DNA from: Phymorhynchus buccinoides
Taxonomy: Eukaryota; Mollusca; Gastropoda; Neogastropoda; Raphitomidae
DNA length: 64,000 bases
Assembly (NCBI GenBank): GCA_017654935.2
Contig: CM065711.1
Location: forward strand, 35,853,034-35,917,033
Direction of reading: 5' to 3'
Shown: positions 1 to 11,315 of the stretch, one piece after another
Layout of the letters: the number at the start of each line of letters is the position of its first letter
How positions within the stretch are numbered: the first letter of the stretch is position 1
Position numbers and translations under genes: made by a program
The notes under the pieces: model-generated
The model's input: only the letters and a program-made list of their open reading frames with translations
Database searches by the model: none
What the model was told of the DNA's origin: nothing

Positions 1-447
1 TATGATGGGGACATGGACCTAATGACAATCACAATACGCCAATCATAGAATTCAAGGAACTAAATGGAGATCACACTGGGTGATATGATGGGGACATAGA
101 CCTAATGACAATCACAATACGCCAATCATAGAATTCAACGAACTAAATGGAGATCACACTGGGTGATATGATGGGGACATGGACCTAATGACAATCACAA
201 TACGCCAATCATAGAATTCAAGGAACTAAATGGAGATCACACTGGGTGATATGATGGGGACATAGACCTAATGACAATCACAATACGCCAATCATAGAAT
301 TCAACGAACTAAATGGAGATCACACTGGGTGATATGATTGGGACATAGACCTAATGACAATCACAATACGCCAATCATAGAATTCAAGGAACTAAATGGA
401 GATCACACTGGGTGATATGATGGGGACATAGACCTAATGACAATCAC
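1..447 (+). repeat. 83-bp satellite, about 5.4 copies
   Basis: The unit starts TATGATGGGGACAT and recurs every 83 bp, at 1, 84, 167 and so on. Copies differ by a few substitutions, such as ATGG/ATAG and AAGG/AACG. The array continues off the window edge. It is the outer end of the left inverted arm. Confidence 0.9.
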
Positions 448-450
448 AAT

Positions 451-1254
451 ACAACGAACTTCCCTTCACAAAGAAAACACCACTCGCCAGCCAACGACTT
501 CCACCAGTAGACTGCGTAGTCACAACTAATTCCTTTATTCTCAACGTTAGATGACTACAGTCTACCAGTAGACTGCAGTCAAACTAATTCCTTTGACTTC
601 CACCAGTTCAGATAGACCACCAGTAGAGCCACAGCTACATCTACCAGTAGACTGCGTAGTCACAACTAATTCCTTTATTCACGTTAGCAGTGTTACTGTG
701 TTACTGTTGAAAGATGTAGGCCTGTAATTCTAAACAAATAGAGACCATCTTCTTAAAGACCCACCAGGTCACGTGTCAAAATTACGGGTTTCACGCGTTT
801 TCCCTCTTACAGCTGGTAAGAAATGTTGTTTTGACCAGGTTTGACTCCCCTACAAATGTCCCCAAATTGAAACGAAACATCATTTCAAAGAGCAGCAGCC
901 TCAGTTTGAAGTTGGGGACATTTGTATGTAGAACAAAAAAACAAGGGACTTAATCGTGGTGCTCAGTGTGGCTTTAAGCTGACACAAAAGACGTCTTCAT
1001 AATCCAAGTCAAATTTGGCCCACTTAAATTTAGGTAGGCTTACGTCATAGTTTGGCTTACGCAATAACTTACTTGTGGTGTTGCTATGGCCAACGCTTCC
1101 CACATGACCGTCACCTTGGGAGATAAGGTGTAAAAATATCATTTAACTTCAACCAAAACGCGTCCCATACTCACTCAACATGCATACTTTATCCACATAT
1201 TTTCTGTAAACGAAAAACAAACAAACAGTTTAATCCGTTTACGGCACTCAGCTG
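451..1254 (+). other. Unique part of the left inverted arm
   Basis: No gene is visible. The stretch has short AGTAGACTGCG-type repeats near 500-660 and then single-copy arm sequence mirrored at 7391-8160. Part of it (about 760-930) recurs as a third, isolated fragment at 52240-52455, which argues for a dispersed repeat family. Confidence 0.6.
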
Positions 1255-1460
1255 AGAGCTAAGGAAAGGCGTCATATCTCTGACGACGACAGTGTTCGCC
1301 ATGAGGTGGGCTAGGGGCCATGTGGCAACGCTACAGTTGATACAGTTGATATCTGGGGATCTTTAAAGGAAAGGCGTCATATCTCTGATGACGACAGTGT
1401 TCGCCATGAGGTGGGCTAGGGGCCATGTGGCAACACTACAGTTGATACATGGGGGTCTTT
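1255..1460 (+). repeat. Inner tandem repeat of left arm, two copies
   Basis: Two units of about 100 bp share the core GGAAAGGCGTCATATCTCTG, followed by a segment with TTCGCCATGAGGTGGG. The right arm has four reverse-complement units at 7039-7400. Confidence 0.8.
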
Positions 1461-1650
1461 CATAAAAATAGTTTCCCCACCTTCTGGAAGTTCTGTGCTT
1501 GTATAAAACTTCCTCTAATCTGCCAATCTCTTTGACTCTACCTTTTCCTTTTGCTTTCTATCGTCTACTATCTTTCTGACTTATTGGCCCCATTCTCCTG
1601 CCTTTAAAACAGAAAAGAAATCTTCCGAATAATTTTTCTTCTTTGAGCTC

Positions 1651-2150
1651 NNNNNNNNNNNNNNNNNNNNNNNNNNNNNNNNNNNNNNNNNNNNNNNNNN
1701 NNNNNNNNNNNNNNNNNNNNNNNNNNNNNNNNNNNNNNNNNNNNNNNNNNNNNNNNNNNNNNNNNNNNNNNNNNNNNNNNNNNNNNNNNNNNNNNNNNNN
1801 NNNNNNNNNNNNNNNNNNNNNNNNNNNNNNNNNNNNNNNNNNNNNNNNNNNNNNNNNNNNNNNNNNNNNNNNNNNNNNNNNNNNNNNNNNNNNNNNNNNN
1901 NNNNNNNNNNNNNNNNNNNNNNNNNNNNNNNNNNNNNNNNNNNNNNNNNNNNNNNNNNNNNNNNNNNNNNNNNNNNNNNNNNNNNNNNNNNNNNNNNNNN
2001 NNNNNNNNNNNNNNNNNNNNNNNNNNNNNNNNNNNNNNNNNNNNNNNNNNNNNNNNNNNNNNNNNNNNNNNNNNNNNNNNNNNNNNNNNNNNNNNNNNNN
2101 NNNNNNNNNNNNNNNNNNNNNNNNNNNNNNNNNNNNNNNNNNNNNNNNNN
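1651..2150. other. Assembly gap, 500 N
   Basis: There are exactly 500 N, the same length as the other two gaps, so this is a placeholder scaffold join and not a measured distance. GA-rich microsatellite sits directly to its right. Confidence 0.98.
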
Positions 2151-2240
2151 GAGAGACGAGAGAGAGAGGGAGAGAGAGAGAGAGATGAGAGACGAGAGAG
2201 AGGATTTGAGAGCGAGAGACGAGATCGAGGAGAGAGAGCT
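2151..2240 (+). repeat. (GA)n-rich microsatellite at contig edge
   Basis: Imperfect GA repeats with interspersed ACGAGA begin at the gap edge. A CT-rich tract in the opposite sense lies at 2817-3185. Confidence 0.9.
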
Positions 2241-2816
2241 GTGCGTGCGCGTTTGTGTTCGGTAGTGCGTGCGGTGCATGTTTGTTGTATGTGCGTGCAT
2301 GCGAGCCTGGTTTTGCGTGCGTGCGTGCGTGAATGTGTGGTAGGAAACAAAATGATAATGACGTCAAGGTCTGTGATGACGTTATAAGATAACCAAGTAA
2401 GGAATGAGAGACCGTTGTTTGTGTGTATGTGGGGGGGGGTTTATTGTTTGTTTGTGTGTTGTATTTTTGGTTGGAGATGATAACAGTGATGAAGAAATGA
2501 AGTTGGGGATTTTCGTGATGCATGACCTTGACCAAATTCGCTAAGCTTTCACTAGGTGTCCATGTTGCTGTAGTTTGTAACCTGTGACTCATCAAGTCGC
2601 CATGAGGCGTCACCCAGCCACGGCTAATCATGTCGCTTTAAGGCGTCACCCAGCCACGGCTAAGCATGTCGCTTTAAGGCGTCACTAGTGCCCGAAAGGG
2701 TTCACTCAAAGTGGACCTTGGGACATCACACTCATTTTGTGGTGCCAGGTCAGTGTGTTGGTGTGTTTGGGGTGTGTTCGTGTGTTTGTGTGTGTGTTGT
2801 GTGGTGTGTGGGTTTT
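2241..2816. other. Non-coding spacer with 36-bp tandem repeat
   Basis: No gene is visible. The stretch holds GT-rich runs and, at about 2590-2690, roughly 2.5 copies of a 36-bp unit containing CGTCACCCAGCCACGGCTAA. Confidence 0.6.
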
Positions 2817-3185
2817 TTTCTTTCTCTCGTCTCTCTCTCTTCTCTCTCTCTCTCTCTTCCCTCGTCGCTCCTCCACCTCTCTCTCTCATATCTTAGTCTC
2901 CTTCTTCGTTCCCTCGTCTGTCTCTCTCTTTCTCTCTCTTTCTCTCGCCTCATCTATCTTCTCTCTCTCTCTCTCTTCTCTCTCTCCTCCCTCTCCTCCT
3001 TCTCTCTCTCTCTGTCCCCCTCTCTCTCTCTATCTTAATTCTCTCTCTCTCTCTCTCTCCCTGCTCTCAACTTTCTTTCCTCGGCGACAGTCCCAGTTCC
3101 TCTCCCCGATCTCTCTCCTCTCTTTCTCTCCTCTCTCTCTCTCTTCTCTTCTCTCTCTCTTCTCTCTCTCTCATTTCTCTGTCCT
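2817..3185 (+). repeat. (CT)n-rich microsatellite tract
   Basis: This is a long imperfect pyrimidine tract dominated by CT. It ends where the truncated LINE begins. Apparent reading frames through it are low complexity and not coding. Confidence 0.9.
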
Positions 3186-3393
3186 CCTCACGACCATTGA
3201 AATTCTGCCAGAGATTACTATAATAACAAACACGTTAACAACCCCAAGTCTAAAGAAGCGGTTGAAACTTTAGATTTAAATGATATTTGGCGTGATTTGA
3301 ATTCAGACTGTCAGCGTTTCACTTGGAGAAGAACCAATCCTTTCCAGCAGGCAAGACTTGATTTCTTTTTAATATCACTCTGTAGTTTCATTT

Positions 3394-4029
3394 GTGAATG
3401 ATGTAGACATTATCTGTGGCTATAGAACAGACCATTCTGCTATAGTATTAACTTTAAAATTTAATGAAAATATAAAACACAAAACATTTTGGAAATTTAA
3501 TTCATCCCTCTTAAGAGATAAGGCATTTGTGGATGAAATTAATTCTGAAATATTAAATGTTAAAGAGGAATATACAACGAATGCAAATAGTGAAGTTTCC
3601 GATAAAGAATTACAGTTTTCTGTCTCTGACGATACTTTTCTTGATTTTCTTTTGATGAAGATTCGTTCAAAGACCATATCTTATGCTACTATGAAAAAGA
3701 ACAAAACTGCAGAAGAGGAAAAGGTATTAGTAGAAGAGATTAATAGGCTAGAATCGGGTCAACATAAAACTGAACACACAACTTTGACTTTAAACGTGAA
3801 AAAAGATCAATTAAAAATGATAAGAGAAAAAAGAATGGAGGGAGTATTATTAAGATCAAGAGCAAGGTGGATAGCTGAAGGCGAGAAAGTCAGTAATTAT
3901 TTCTGCAATTTGGAAAAACGCCACTATGTTAGCAAAAATATGGCTAGATTAGTAAATGACCAAGGTAATGTTTTAACAGATCAAAAGGATATACTTCAAG
4001 AAGTTCAACAATTTTATAAATCACTATAA
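3394..4029 (+). pseudogene. LINE ORF2 linker between endonuclease and RT
   Basis: The 211-residue frame follows the endonuclease remnant. It includes WKFNSSLLRD near the start and RSRARWIAEGEKVSNYF toward the end, the conserved segment that precedes RT in L1/Tx1 elements. A stop at 4027-4029 reflects a +1 shift, because the protein sense continues in another frame just after it. Confidence 0.8.
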
Positions 4030-4114
4030 TTATCGGAAAGTTGAAGTTGAGAAATGCGAACTAAAAGACTTAATAAATAATATACCACGCTTAGATGAAG
4101 TAGAAGCAAAGGAG

Positions 4115-4999
4115 TTGGAAGGTGACATTACTTTAGAGGAAGCTACATCTGTCTTAAAAGACATAAAAAACAACAAAAGCCCTGGATCTGATGGCTTTAC
4201 TGCTGAATTTTTTAAAGTGTTCTGGAAACAGTTGGGAATACTTGTAGTTAGAGCACTTAAGTCTTTTAGAAAGGGGGAATTATCAAATGTACAAAAAGAA
4301 GGGATTATAACATGTATTCCTAAAGCTGACAAATCAAGAGAACATATTAATAACTGGAGGCCGATTTCGCTTTTAAACGTTGTATACAAAATTGGTTCTT
4401 CTTGTATAGCAAATAGATTAAAGACAGTATTGCCTAAGATCATTAGTGAAGACCAAACAAGATTTATTCCAAACAGATTTATGGACGATAATATTAGATT
4501 AATTTATGATACAATATCTTACTTAGAAAAGCATAACTTACCTGGACTATTGTTAAATATTGACTTCGAAAAAGCGTTTGATTCGGTAAATTGGGATTTT
4601 ATGTTTAGAGTGCTAAAAGAGTTTGGTTTCAAAAATGACATTTGTCAATGGATAAGTACTTTTTATAATCATATTAAATCTTGCATTATTGTGAACGGTC
4701 AAGTTTCAGAATGGTTTGAAATTAAAAGAGGATGTCGACAGGGAGACCCTGTGTCACCCTATCTCTTTGTATTATGTGCAGAAATACTGGCCATTATGAT
4801 AAGGGAAAATCCAAACATACAGGGAATTAAGATAAATAATCAAGAATTTAAGTTGTCTCAATATGCCGATGACTCTGAATTTCTGCTTTCAGGGGATCAA
4901 AGGTCTTTTGAAACTTGTATCAATGTGATATTTAGATTTGGTCGCGTTTCAGGTCTTCATATGAACTCTAATAAAAATAAAAAAGTGCAATATGGCTAG
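4115..4999 (+). pseudogene. Tx1/L1-like reverse transcriptase core
   Basis: The conserved RT blocks appear in order: NNKSPGSDGF, NWRPISLLN, motif A as IDFEKAFDSVNW, motif B as GCRQGDPVSPYLF, and the catalytic box as YADDSEF. The catalytic aspartates are present. The frame breaks near 4985-5000. RT primes on nicked target DNA in LINE retrotransposition, but this copy cannot make a full protein. Confidence 0.88.
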
Positions 5000-5050
5000 G
5001 AAGTATAAAAACAAATCACAAATTCGCTATATGCAGCATTTAGGATTGGA

Positions 5051-5989
5051 TTGGAATCCACCAAATTTAAAGTATTGGGTATTTGGTTTACCAATGATTT
5101 GAAAGAGTGTGTGGCTATGAATTATGCAGACAAACTAGCAGATGTTAAGCAGTTGTTTAGGGTATGGGTAAAAAGACAACTGACTCCTCTGGGCAGAATA
5201 GCTATACTAAAATCTGTTATTCTTTCCAAATTAATCCATTTATGGCTGCTTTTACCAAACCCACCTGACATATTTTTTGAAACTTATCAAAAGTGTTGTT
5301 ATAACTTTGTGTGGAATAAAAAGCCAGACAAGATTAATCGTAAAACAGTGCATAAAAACATAAAAAATGGTGGTATTGGCTTGCCAGATTTAAAAGCGTT
5401 TGTTTTATCATTAAAAGTATCATGGAAGCGTAGAGTTGAAAAATCCACACAGAAATGGACACATGTTTTGCTAAAAAGCTTTCCAAAATGGTCACTTATC
5501 AATAATTATGGCCCTGAGTATATTTCAAAATTTACAAAAGATAATCAGTTTTGGACAGATGTTTTAGAGGCTTACAAAACATTTTTCTATCAATGTAAAC
5601 CAAAAGATTCTGCTGAATTTCTTTCTGAGCCACTGTTTTTTAATAACAGAATCCAAATTGGAAAGAAATTCATCACATCCAAAGTACTTGATCAAAACAA
5701 TATCAATTTACTTGCGTTTTTCTATGATACTGAAGGTAATTTTCTCAGTTACACAAGTTTTAAGGAAAACTTTAATGTAAATATTGACTTTGTTACTTTC
5801 ACAGGGATCAAACATGCAATCAATGACTATGTTAAGAAATCCAGTATTGCTATACAAAATAATAAATATATTGATTCACCTCTGTGTTTTAAGATTTTGT
5901 TTTCTGTTCACAAAGGTTCCAAACCTTATTATGATATACTAACTGAAAATAATAAAAAAAATCTAAATGTTGTAATACTTGGGATTTAA
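5051..5989 (+). pseudogene. LINE thumb/connection domain
   Basis: The 312-residue frame opens with FKVLGIWFTNDL and contains LTPLGRIAILKSVILSKL and WNKKPDKINRKT. These blocks follow RT in L1/Tx1 elements. The frame ends prematurely and continues in another frame at 6079. Confidence 0.8.
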
Positions 5990-6078
5990 AATTATCAGTT
6001 AATCACGACTGGAAATCATGCTTCTTTTTTACACACAAAATAAAAGATATTAAACTAAAATGGTTTCAACTTAAAATT

Positions 6079-6564
6079 TTGCACAGATGCATGGGTACTA
6101 ATGTGATACTGAAAACAATGGGAATTGTTCAGAATGAAAATAGTAGTTTTTGTGGCACAAACAAGGACAGTATTGATCATATGTTTTGGAAATGTTTACG
6201 CATTAAAGACTTTTGGGACACATTCTTGAATATAGTAAAAGACAAATGCTTCAATGCAGAAAATCTAAAATTAACAGAAACACTTATATTACTGGGTTTT
6301 GACATAAATATTAAACTTGATTCCGTTTTTTATTTCATTGTATTGTTTGCAAAATATTACATATACACAGGCAAAATACAAGGATGCCTTCCGCAGGTGA
6401 CAGTATTTTTGAAAAAAATGAATTATCGTTACAGAATCAAAAAACACATTGCGTATCTGAACTTAGAATACAATGAATTTCATTTGTTTGTGACAATTGA
6501 TCATATGTATTTATTTTCCCACGCCTTTTGCTGTCTTATGCCCAAACCTGTGCAACAAAACTAA
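6079..6564 (+). pseudogene. LINE C-terminal region with degenerate zinc knuckle
   Basis: A segment reading FCGTNKDSIDHMFWKC resembles the CxxC...HxxxxC knuckle at the end of L1/Tx1 ORF2. One of the first two cysteines is not evident. The stop lies about 470 bp before the A-rich tail, and the space between is 3' UTR with no gene. Confidence 0.7.
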
Positions 6565-7038
6565 CTAACTCGGTATTTTTAGTATTTTTATGTGTCTATT
6601 TTTGGATAATACTATTATTATCGCTAATGCTGTATTTGAAAAACAACAACCAGCCATTGTGTGTGACATTGAGGTATTTATTGAACCTTGTCTTTTGCAG
6701 ATTTTTTCTTTAAAATAACATATACAAAAAAGAATGATAACCTGTCATAGAATCAGTGGACTAACATTTTGCAACGTCCAGCTCGTGGTGTTGAAAGCTT
6801 GATTATTGAATGTACCTATTTATTTATTTAACCTAAAAAATGTAGTATATGTGTGTATATGTGTCTGTGTGCGCACGTGTGCACGCTCGCGTGTGTGTGT
6901 GAATATGTGCAGGCGTATGTGTTTGTATATGTATGTGTTGTGTTATTTTTGTCATGTGGATTGTATTATTTTGCCTAGCTATGTTTATGTTCTGTATTTG
7001 AAAATGTAAAAAAAAGGTTCAATAATAAAATAAAAAAA

Positions 7039-7400
7039 CTGTAGCGTTGCCACATGGCCCCTAGCCTACCTCATGGCGAACACTGTCGTCATCAGAGATA
7101 TGACGCCTTTCCTTTAAAGATCTCCAGGTATCAACTGTAGCGTTGCCACATCGCCCCTAGCCTACCTCATGGTGAACACTGTCGTCATCAGAGATATGAC
7201 GCCTTTCCTGTAAAGATCCCCAGGTATCAACTGTATCAACTGTAGCGTTGCCACATCGCCCCTAGCCCACCTCATGGCGAACACTGTCGTCATCAGAGAT
7301 ATGATGCCTTTCCTTTAAAGATCCTCGGGTATCAACTGTATCAACTGTATTGTTACCACATGGCCCCTAACCTACCTCATGGCCAAATGACGCCTTTCCT
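7039..7400 (-). repeat. Inner tandem repeat of right arm, four copies
   Basis: The unit begins CTGTAGCGTTGCCACAT at 7039, 7135 and 7240, with a diverged copy at 7345. Spacings are 96, 105 and 105 bp. The 9-bp step comes from an extra CTGTATCAA. Confidence 0.85.
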
Positions 7401-8165
7401 TAGCTCTCAGCTGAGTGCAGTAAACGGATTAAACTGTTTGTTTGTTTGTTGTTTACAGAAAATATGTGGATAAAGCATGCATGTTGACCGAGTATGGGAC
7501 GCGTTTTGTTTGAAGTTAAATGATATGTGTACACTTTATCTCCCAAGGTGATGGTCATGCGGGTAGCGTTGGCCATAACAGCACCACAAGTAAGTTATTG
7601 TGTAAGCCAAACTATGACGTAAGCCTACATAAATTTAAGTGGGCCAAATTAGACTTGGATTATGAAGACGTCTTTTGTGTCAGCTTAAAGACACACTAAG
7701 CACCACGATTAATTCCCTTGGTGTGTTTTTCTAGGTAGCTGTGACCCACATACAAATATCCCCAACTTCAAATTGAGGCTGCTCTTTAAAATGATGTTTC
7801 GTTTCAATTTGGGGACATTTGTATGGGAGTCAAACCTGGTCAAAACAAGATGTCTTACCAGCTGTAAGAGGGAAAACGTGTGAAACCCGTGATTTTGACA
7901 CGTGACCTGGTGGGTCTTTAAGAAGATGGTCTCTATTTGTTTAGAATTACAGGCCTACATATTTCAACAGTAACACTGCAGTGTAAAATAATGCTGGACT
8001 CTAGTCATCTAATGTTGTGAATAACAGAATTAGTTGTGACTACGCAGTCTACTGGTAGACTGTAGTCATCTAATGTTGAAAATAAAGGAATTAGTTGTGA
8101 CTACGCAGTCTACTGGCGGAAGTCGTTGGCTGGCGAGTGGTGTTATCTTTGTGAAGGGAAGTTCG

Positions 8166-8917
8166 TTGTATCGTGATTGTCATCAGGTCTATGTCCCCAT
8201 CATATCACCCAGTGTGATCTCCATTTAGTTCCTTGAATTCTATGATTGGCGTATTGTGATTGTCATCAGGTCCATGTCCCCATCATATCATCCAGTGTGA
8301 TCTCCATTTAGTTCGTTGAATTCTATGATTGGCGTATTGTGATTGTCATTAGGTCTATGTCCCCATCATATCATCCAGTGTGATCTCCATTTAGTTCCTT
8401 GAATTCTATGATTGGCGTATTGTGATTGTCATTAGGTCTATGTCCCCATCATATCACCCAGTGTGATCTCCATTTAGTTCCTTGAATTCTATGATTGGCG
8501 TATTGTGATTGTCATTAGGTCCATGTCCCCATCATATCATCCAGTGTGATCTCCATTTAGTTCCTTGAATTCTATGATTGGCGTATTGTGATTGTCATTA
8601 GGTCTATGTCCCCATCATATCATCCAGTGTGATCTCCATTTAGTTCCTTGAATTCTATGATTGGCGTATTGTGATTGTCATTAGGTCCATGTCCCCATCA
8701 TATCATCCAGTGTGATCTCCATTTAGTTCCTTGAATTCTATGATTGGCGTATTGTGATTGTCATTAGGTCTATGTCCCCATCATATCACCCAGTGTGATA
8801 TCCATTTAGTTCCTTGAATTCTATGATTGGCGTATTGTGATTGTCATTAGGTCCATGTCCCCATCATATCACCCAGTGTGATCTCCATTTAGTTCGTTGA
8901 ATTCTATGATTGGCGAG
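8166..8917 (-). repeat. 83-bp satellite, about 9 copies, inverted
   Basis: This is the reverse complement of the array at 1-447, with the shared core CATCATATCAxCCAGTGTGATC recurring every 83 bp. The array ends sharply at about 8917. The next 180 bp show nothing recognisable. Confidence 0.92.
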
Positions 8918-9099
8918 AGGATGATCTATGAAATGTAACCAGCACTGAAAGACGTGTTTTAGCGTGGAGAATAATTTGATTATTTGTATTGATACAGTTA
9001 TAATTTATAATGTTAACGTGTACACAGACCTTTAATTCCACTCCTGCCTAGTGTGCGTTATTGACGGAAACATTTAAAATAAACTTTGAGTGAGTGAGT

Positions 9100-9101
<2 letters not shown>

Positions 9102-9146
<45 letters not shown>

Positions 9147-9147
9147 C

Positions 9148-9190
<43 letters not shown>

Positions 9191-9790
9191 TGTGTGAGTG
9201 AATGAGTGAGTGAGTGAGTGAGAGTGAGTGAGTGAGTGAGTGGATGAGTGAGTAGTGAGTGAGTAGTGAGTGAGTGAGTAGTGAGTGAGTGGGTGAGTGA
9301 GTGAGTGAGTGGAGTGAGTGAGTGAGTGAGTGAGTGAGTGAGTGAGTGAGTGAGTGAGTGAGTGAGTGGATGAGTGAGTAGTGAGTGAGTAGTGAGTGAG
9401 TGCGTGAGTGAGTAGTGAGTGAGTGAGTGAGTGGATGAGTGAGTGAGTGAGTAGTGAGTGAGTGAGTAGTGAATGAGTGAGTAGTGAGTGAGTGAGTAGT
9501 GAGTGAGTGAGTGGATGAGTGAGTAGTGAGTGAGTGAGTGAGTGAGTGGATGAGTGAGTAGTGAGTGAGTGAGTGGATGAGTGAGTGAGTGAGTGAGTAG
9601 ATGAGTATGTGAGTGAGTGGGTGAGTAAATAAGTGAGTGGGTGAGTGAGTTAGTGGATGAGTGAGTAGTGAGTGGATGAGTGAGTAGTGAGTGAATGCGT
9701 GAGTGAGTGAGTAGTGAGTGAGTGAGTGGATGAGTATGTAAGTGAGTGAGTGAGTATGTGAGTGAATGAGCGAGTGAGTGAGTGAGTGGG
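9102..9790 (+). repeat. (GT)n followed by (GAGT)n microsatellite
   Basis: The tract starts as pure GT repeats and becomes GAGT/GAGTA repeats with GGAT interruptions. It yields a long serine/threonine/histidine reading frame on the minus strand that is an artefact. A GGAA-rich and an ATTG-rich patch follow to 10015. Confidence 0.95.
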
Positions 9791-10032
9791 TAAATGCGTG
9801 AGAGAAAAGGAAAGGGAGGCAGGAAGGAGGAAGGAATGGAGGGAAGGAGTAAATGAAGGAGGGGAAAGGGAGAGTGAAGAAATGATAGTTCATGAATGGA
9901 TGGATATGCAGAAAGATTAATGGATGGATCGATTGATTGATTGATTGACTGACTGATTGATTGATTGATCGATTGATTGATTGATCGATTGACTGATTGA
10001 TTGATAGATTCTCTCTCTCCCCATTTGTGTAC

Positions 10033-10180
10033 CTTTTATATATCTTTCTGCCCCTGGTATCCTGCATAACTTCGTTCATACAATATCCGGCGTCCAGGGG
10101 ACATTTCACAGGGGCGCCAGTCGTCAAGTCTTCCAGACTGCAGGGCTGCGAGGATTCTTTATCGCCACACACGTAACATG
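10033..10180 (-). CDS. Single exon of a Ly6/uPAR (three-finger)-like protein
   Basis: On the minus strand an acceptor (TTTTTCGTGCAG) precedes 148 nt of open frame that ends at the donor AAAAG/GTACAC. The peptide begins CYVCGDK and has five cysteines spaced C-x2-C-x8-C-x12-C-x6-C, with KCPLDAGYCMNEV near the middle. This matches the start of Ly6/uPAR or quiver-type domains, which fold into disulfide-bonded three-finger structures and are usually secreted or GPI-anchored. Both ends are phase 2. No signal-peptide exon or exon with the later cysteines was found nearby, so the gene is incomplete here. A pseudo-exon or another cysteine-rich family is possible. The adjoining long frame across the microsatellite is not coding. 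Confidence 0.62.
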
Positions 10181-10235
10181 CTGCACGAAAAATACAATTT
10201 GCGCATGTTGAATAACCCAGCAGCAATGAAACACT

Positions 10236-11315
10236 TTATAAATGATCATCTTCTAAACTGCAAGGGTTCGGGTTTTGTTTAGAAATATTCCCTCCCCAAC
10301 ACACTGCACCAAAGGTTAAAACACTACAGATAACAGAGGAATAAAACATTTGTAGGATTTCAGAGTGAACATTAAAAGATCTCATCTTACGTATGCAATA
10401 CATGCGACTATTTAGTTTTCTTAAAAGAGCACTGGAATGTTCATGCCAGGAGAGTTTTTTTTTTATCAATGGTCACACCGAGATATTTATATGAATCGAC
10501 TTGCTCCACTATTTCATCTTTAATAGTAATCTGGTGTATTCCTGGGGTCTTTTTCCTGAAGTCGATTACAAGTTCTTTTGTTTTCTTAATGTTAAGGTCA
10601 GGTCAGATCTTCAGGGCAGCCAGGCCTCGCGGCCTCTTGATGTGCCCTATCTTTTGATTGTTTGTTATTGTGGTTTTGTTCATCAATCAGATTGGCATAG
10701 CTGTGGCGCTTTTTGAACTATCATTGTCGTCTTAATCATAATTGTATTTAAATACATTAATTTTGGGGTCACTATCTAGGAGTTATAAGCAAGATATAAT
10801 TTTCATCACACCAATCCACAAACTTATTTATTTCATTTCTGTATTCAGTGTCATCGTTGTCGGTCACAAGTCCTGTCAGAGTCGAGTCGTCTGCAAATTT
10901 AGCTAGGGGACAATTTTGACTTTCACTTCTACATTCTGCGTGTAAAGAGTAAATAAAAATGGTGAGAGCACTGTACCTTGGGGTGCCCCAGTGTTAGTAA
11001 CTAAAACAGTTGAACGAGTGTTATTGAGTTTGACAAACTGAGGCCTGTTGGTGAGATAGTCTAACACCCATAAAACAGTTGAAAAGGGGACTTTCATATT
11101 TAGGAGTTTCTTTGCTAGAAGGTGAGGCTGAATAGTATTAAAGGCACTAGAGAAGTCGAAAAACATTAAACGTATATAGGTATTAGGGTTATCGAGATGC
11201 GCATACATTTAGTTTAAAGCAAAAAGAATAGCATCATCAACACCCCTGTTCCTTCTGTAGACAAACTGAAGAGGGTCCACAAACGGTTTAACAAAATCAT
11301 GTAAATGAAAAAGCA
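10236..11315 (-). mobile_element. Rex1/CR1-like LINE fragment
   Basis: Read on the minus strand from 11315 it gives FVDPLQFVYRRNRGVDDA, motif A as FDFSSAFNT, motif B as GAPQGTVLSPFLF, and the catalytic box FADDSTLTG near 10890. After a foreign insertion it continues with YKYLGVTIDKKLSWHEH and a final block near 10280. Frames are broken, once at a poly-T run near 10460. The combination of motif A and B spelling is typical of Rex1/CR1-type elements. It is inactive. Confidence 0.78.
10597..10785 (-). mobile_element. Nested 3' end of another LINE
   Basis: About 190 bp interrupts the host LINE exactly between the RT palm and the YKYLGV block. On the minus strand it ends in AGGCCGCGAGGCCT, a short spacer and two CTGAC units, after which host LINE sequence resumes. 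The same hairpin and tail occur at 15198-15241, so this is a 5'-truncated copy of that LINE family. Confidence 0.65.

Larger units (their letters stand above)
1..1480 (+). mobile_element. Left arm of a long inverted-repeat (foldback-like) element
   Basis: This arm reads as the reverse complement of 7039-8917. From outside inward it has an 83-bp satellite, a unique part of about 0.8 kb, and a short tandem repeat of about 100 bp. Matching landmarks include the tract around 760-930 (mirrored at 7740-7930) and the block at 1260-1460 (mirrored at 7039-7390). The arms differ by substitutions and indels, so they are not a recent exact copy. The window edge cuts the outer satellite. Foldback elements are known for long inverted ends made of tandem repeats, and that class fits best. 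An inverted duplication across the assembly gap is the alternative. Confidence 0.6.
3190..7038 (+). mobile_element. 5'-truncated Tx1/L1-like LINE
   Basis: The element starts inside the C-terminal end of the endonuclease domain (about 3205-3390, with FTWRRTNPFQQARLDFF). It then runs through the linker, reverse transcriptase and C-terminal domain in several frames, and ends in an A-rich AATAAAATAAAAAAA tail at 7038. The right inverted arm starts at the next base. Reading-frame breaks near 4025, 4995-5060 and 5990-6070 make it inactive. The RT block and the large spacing between domains fit the L1/Tx1 group better than CR1. GC content is clearly lower than that of the flanks. Confidence 0.85.
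7039..8917 (-). mobile_element. Right arm of the inverted-repeat element
   Basis: This arm mirrors 1-1480: four inner repeat units (7039-7400), a unique part (7401-8165) and the 83-bp satellite (8166-8917). The inner edge directly touches the LINE tail, while the left arm's inner edge borders unrelated sequence near 1450-1650. The LINE therefore probably entered the spacer at or beside the arm end. Confidence 0.6.

Noticed and set aside
1558..2631. Long frames around gap 1
   Set aside because: They run through N bases and GA/CT repeats; no domain is present.
9048..10226. 392-codon minus-strand gene
   Set aside because: Most of it is translation of GT and GAGT repeats. Only 10033-10180 has splice sites and a cysteine pattern, and only that is kept.
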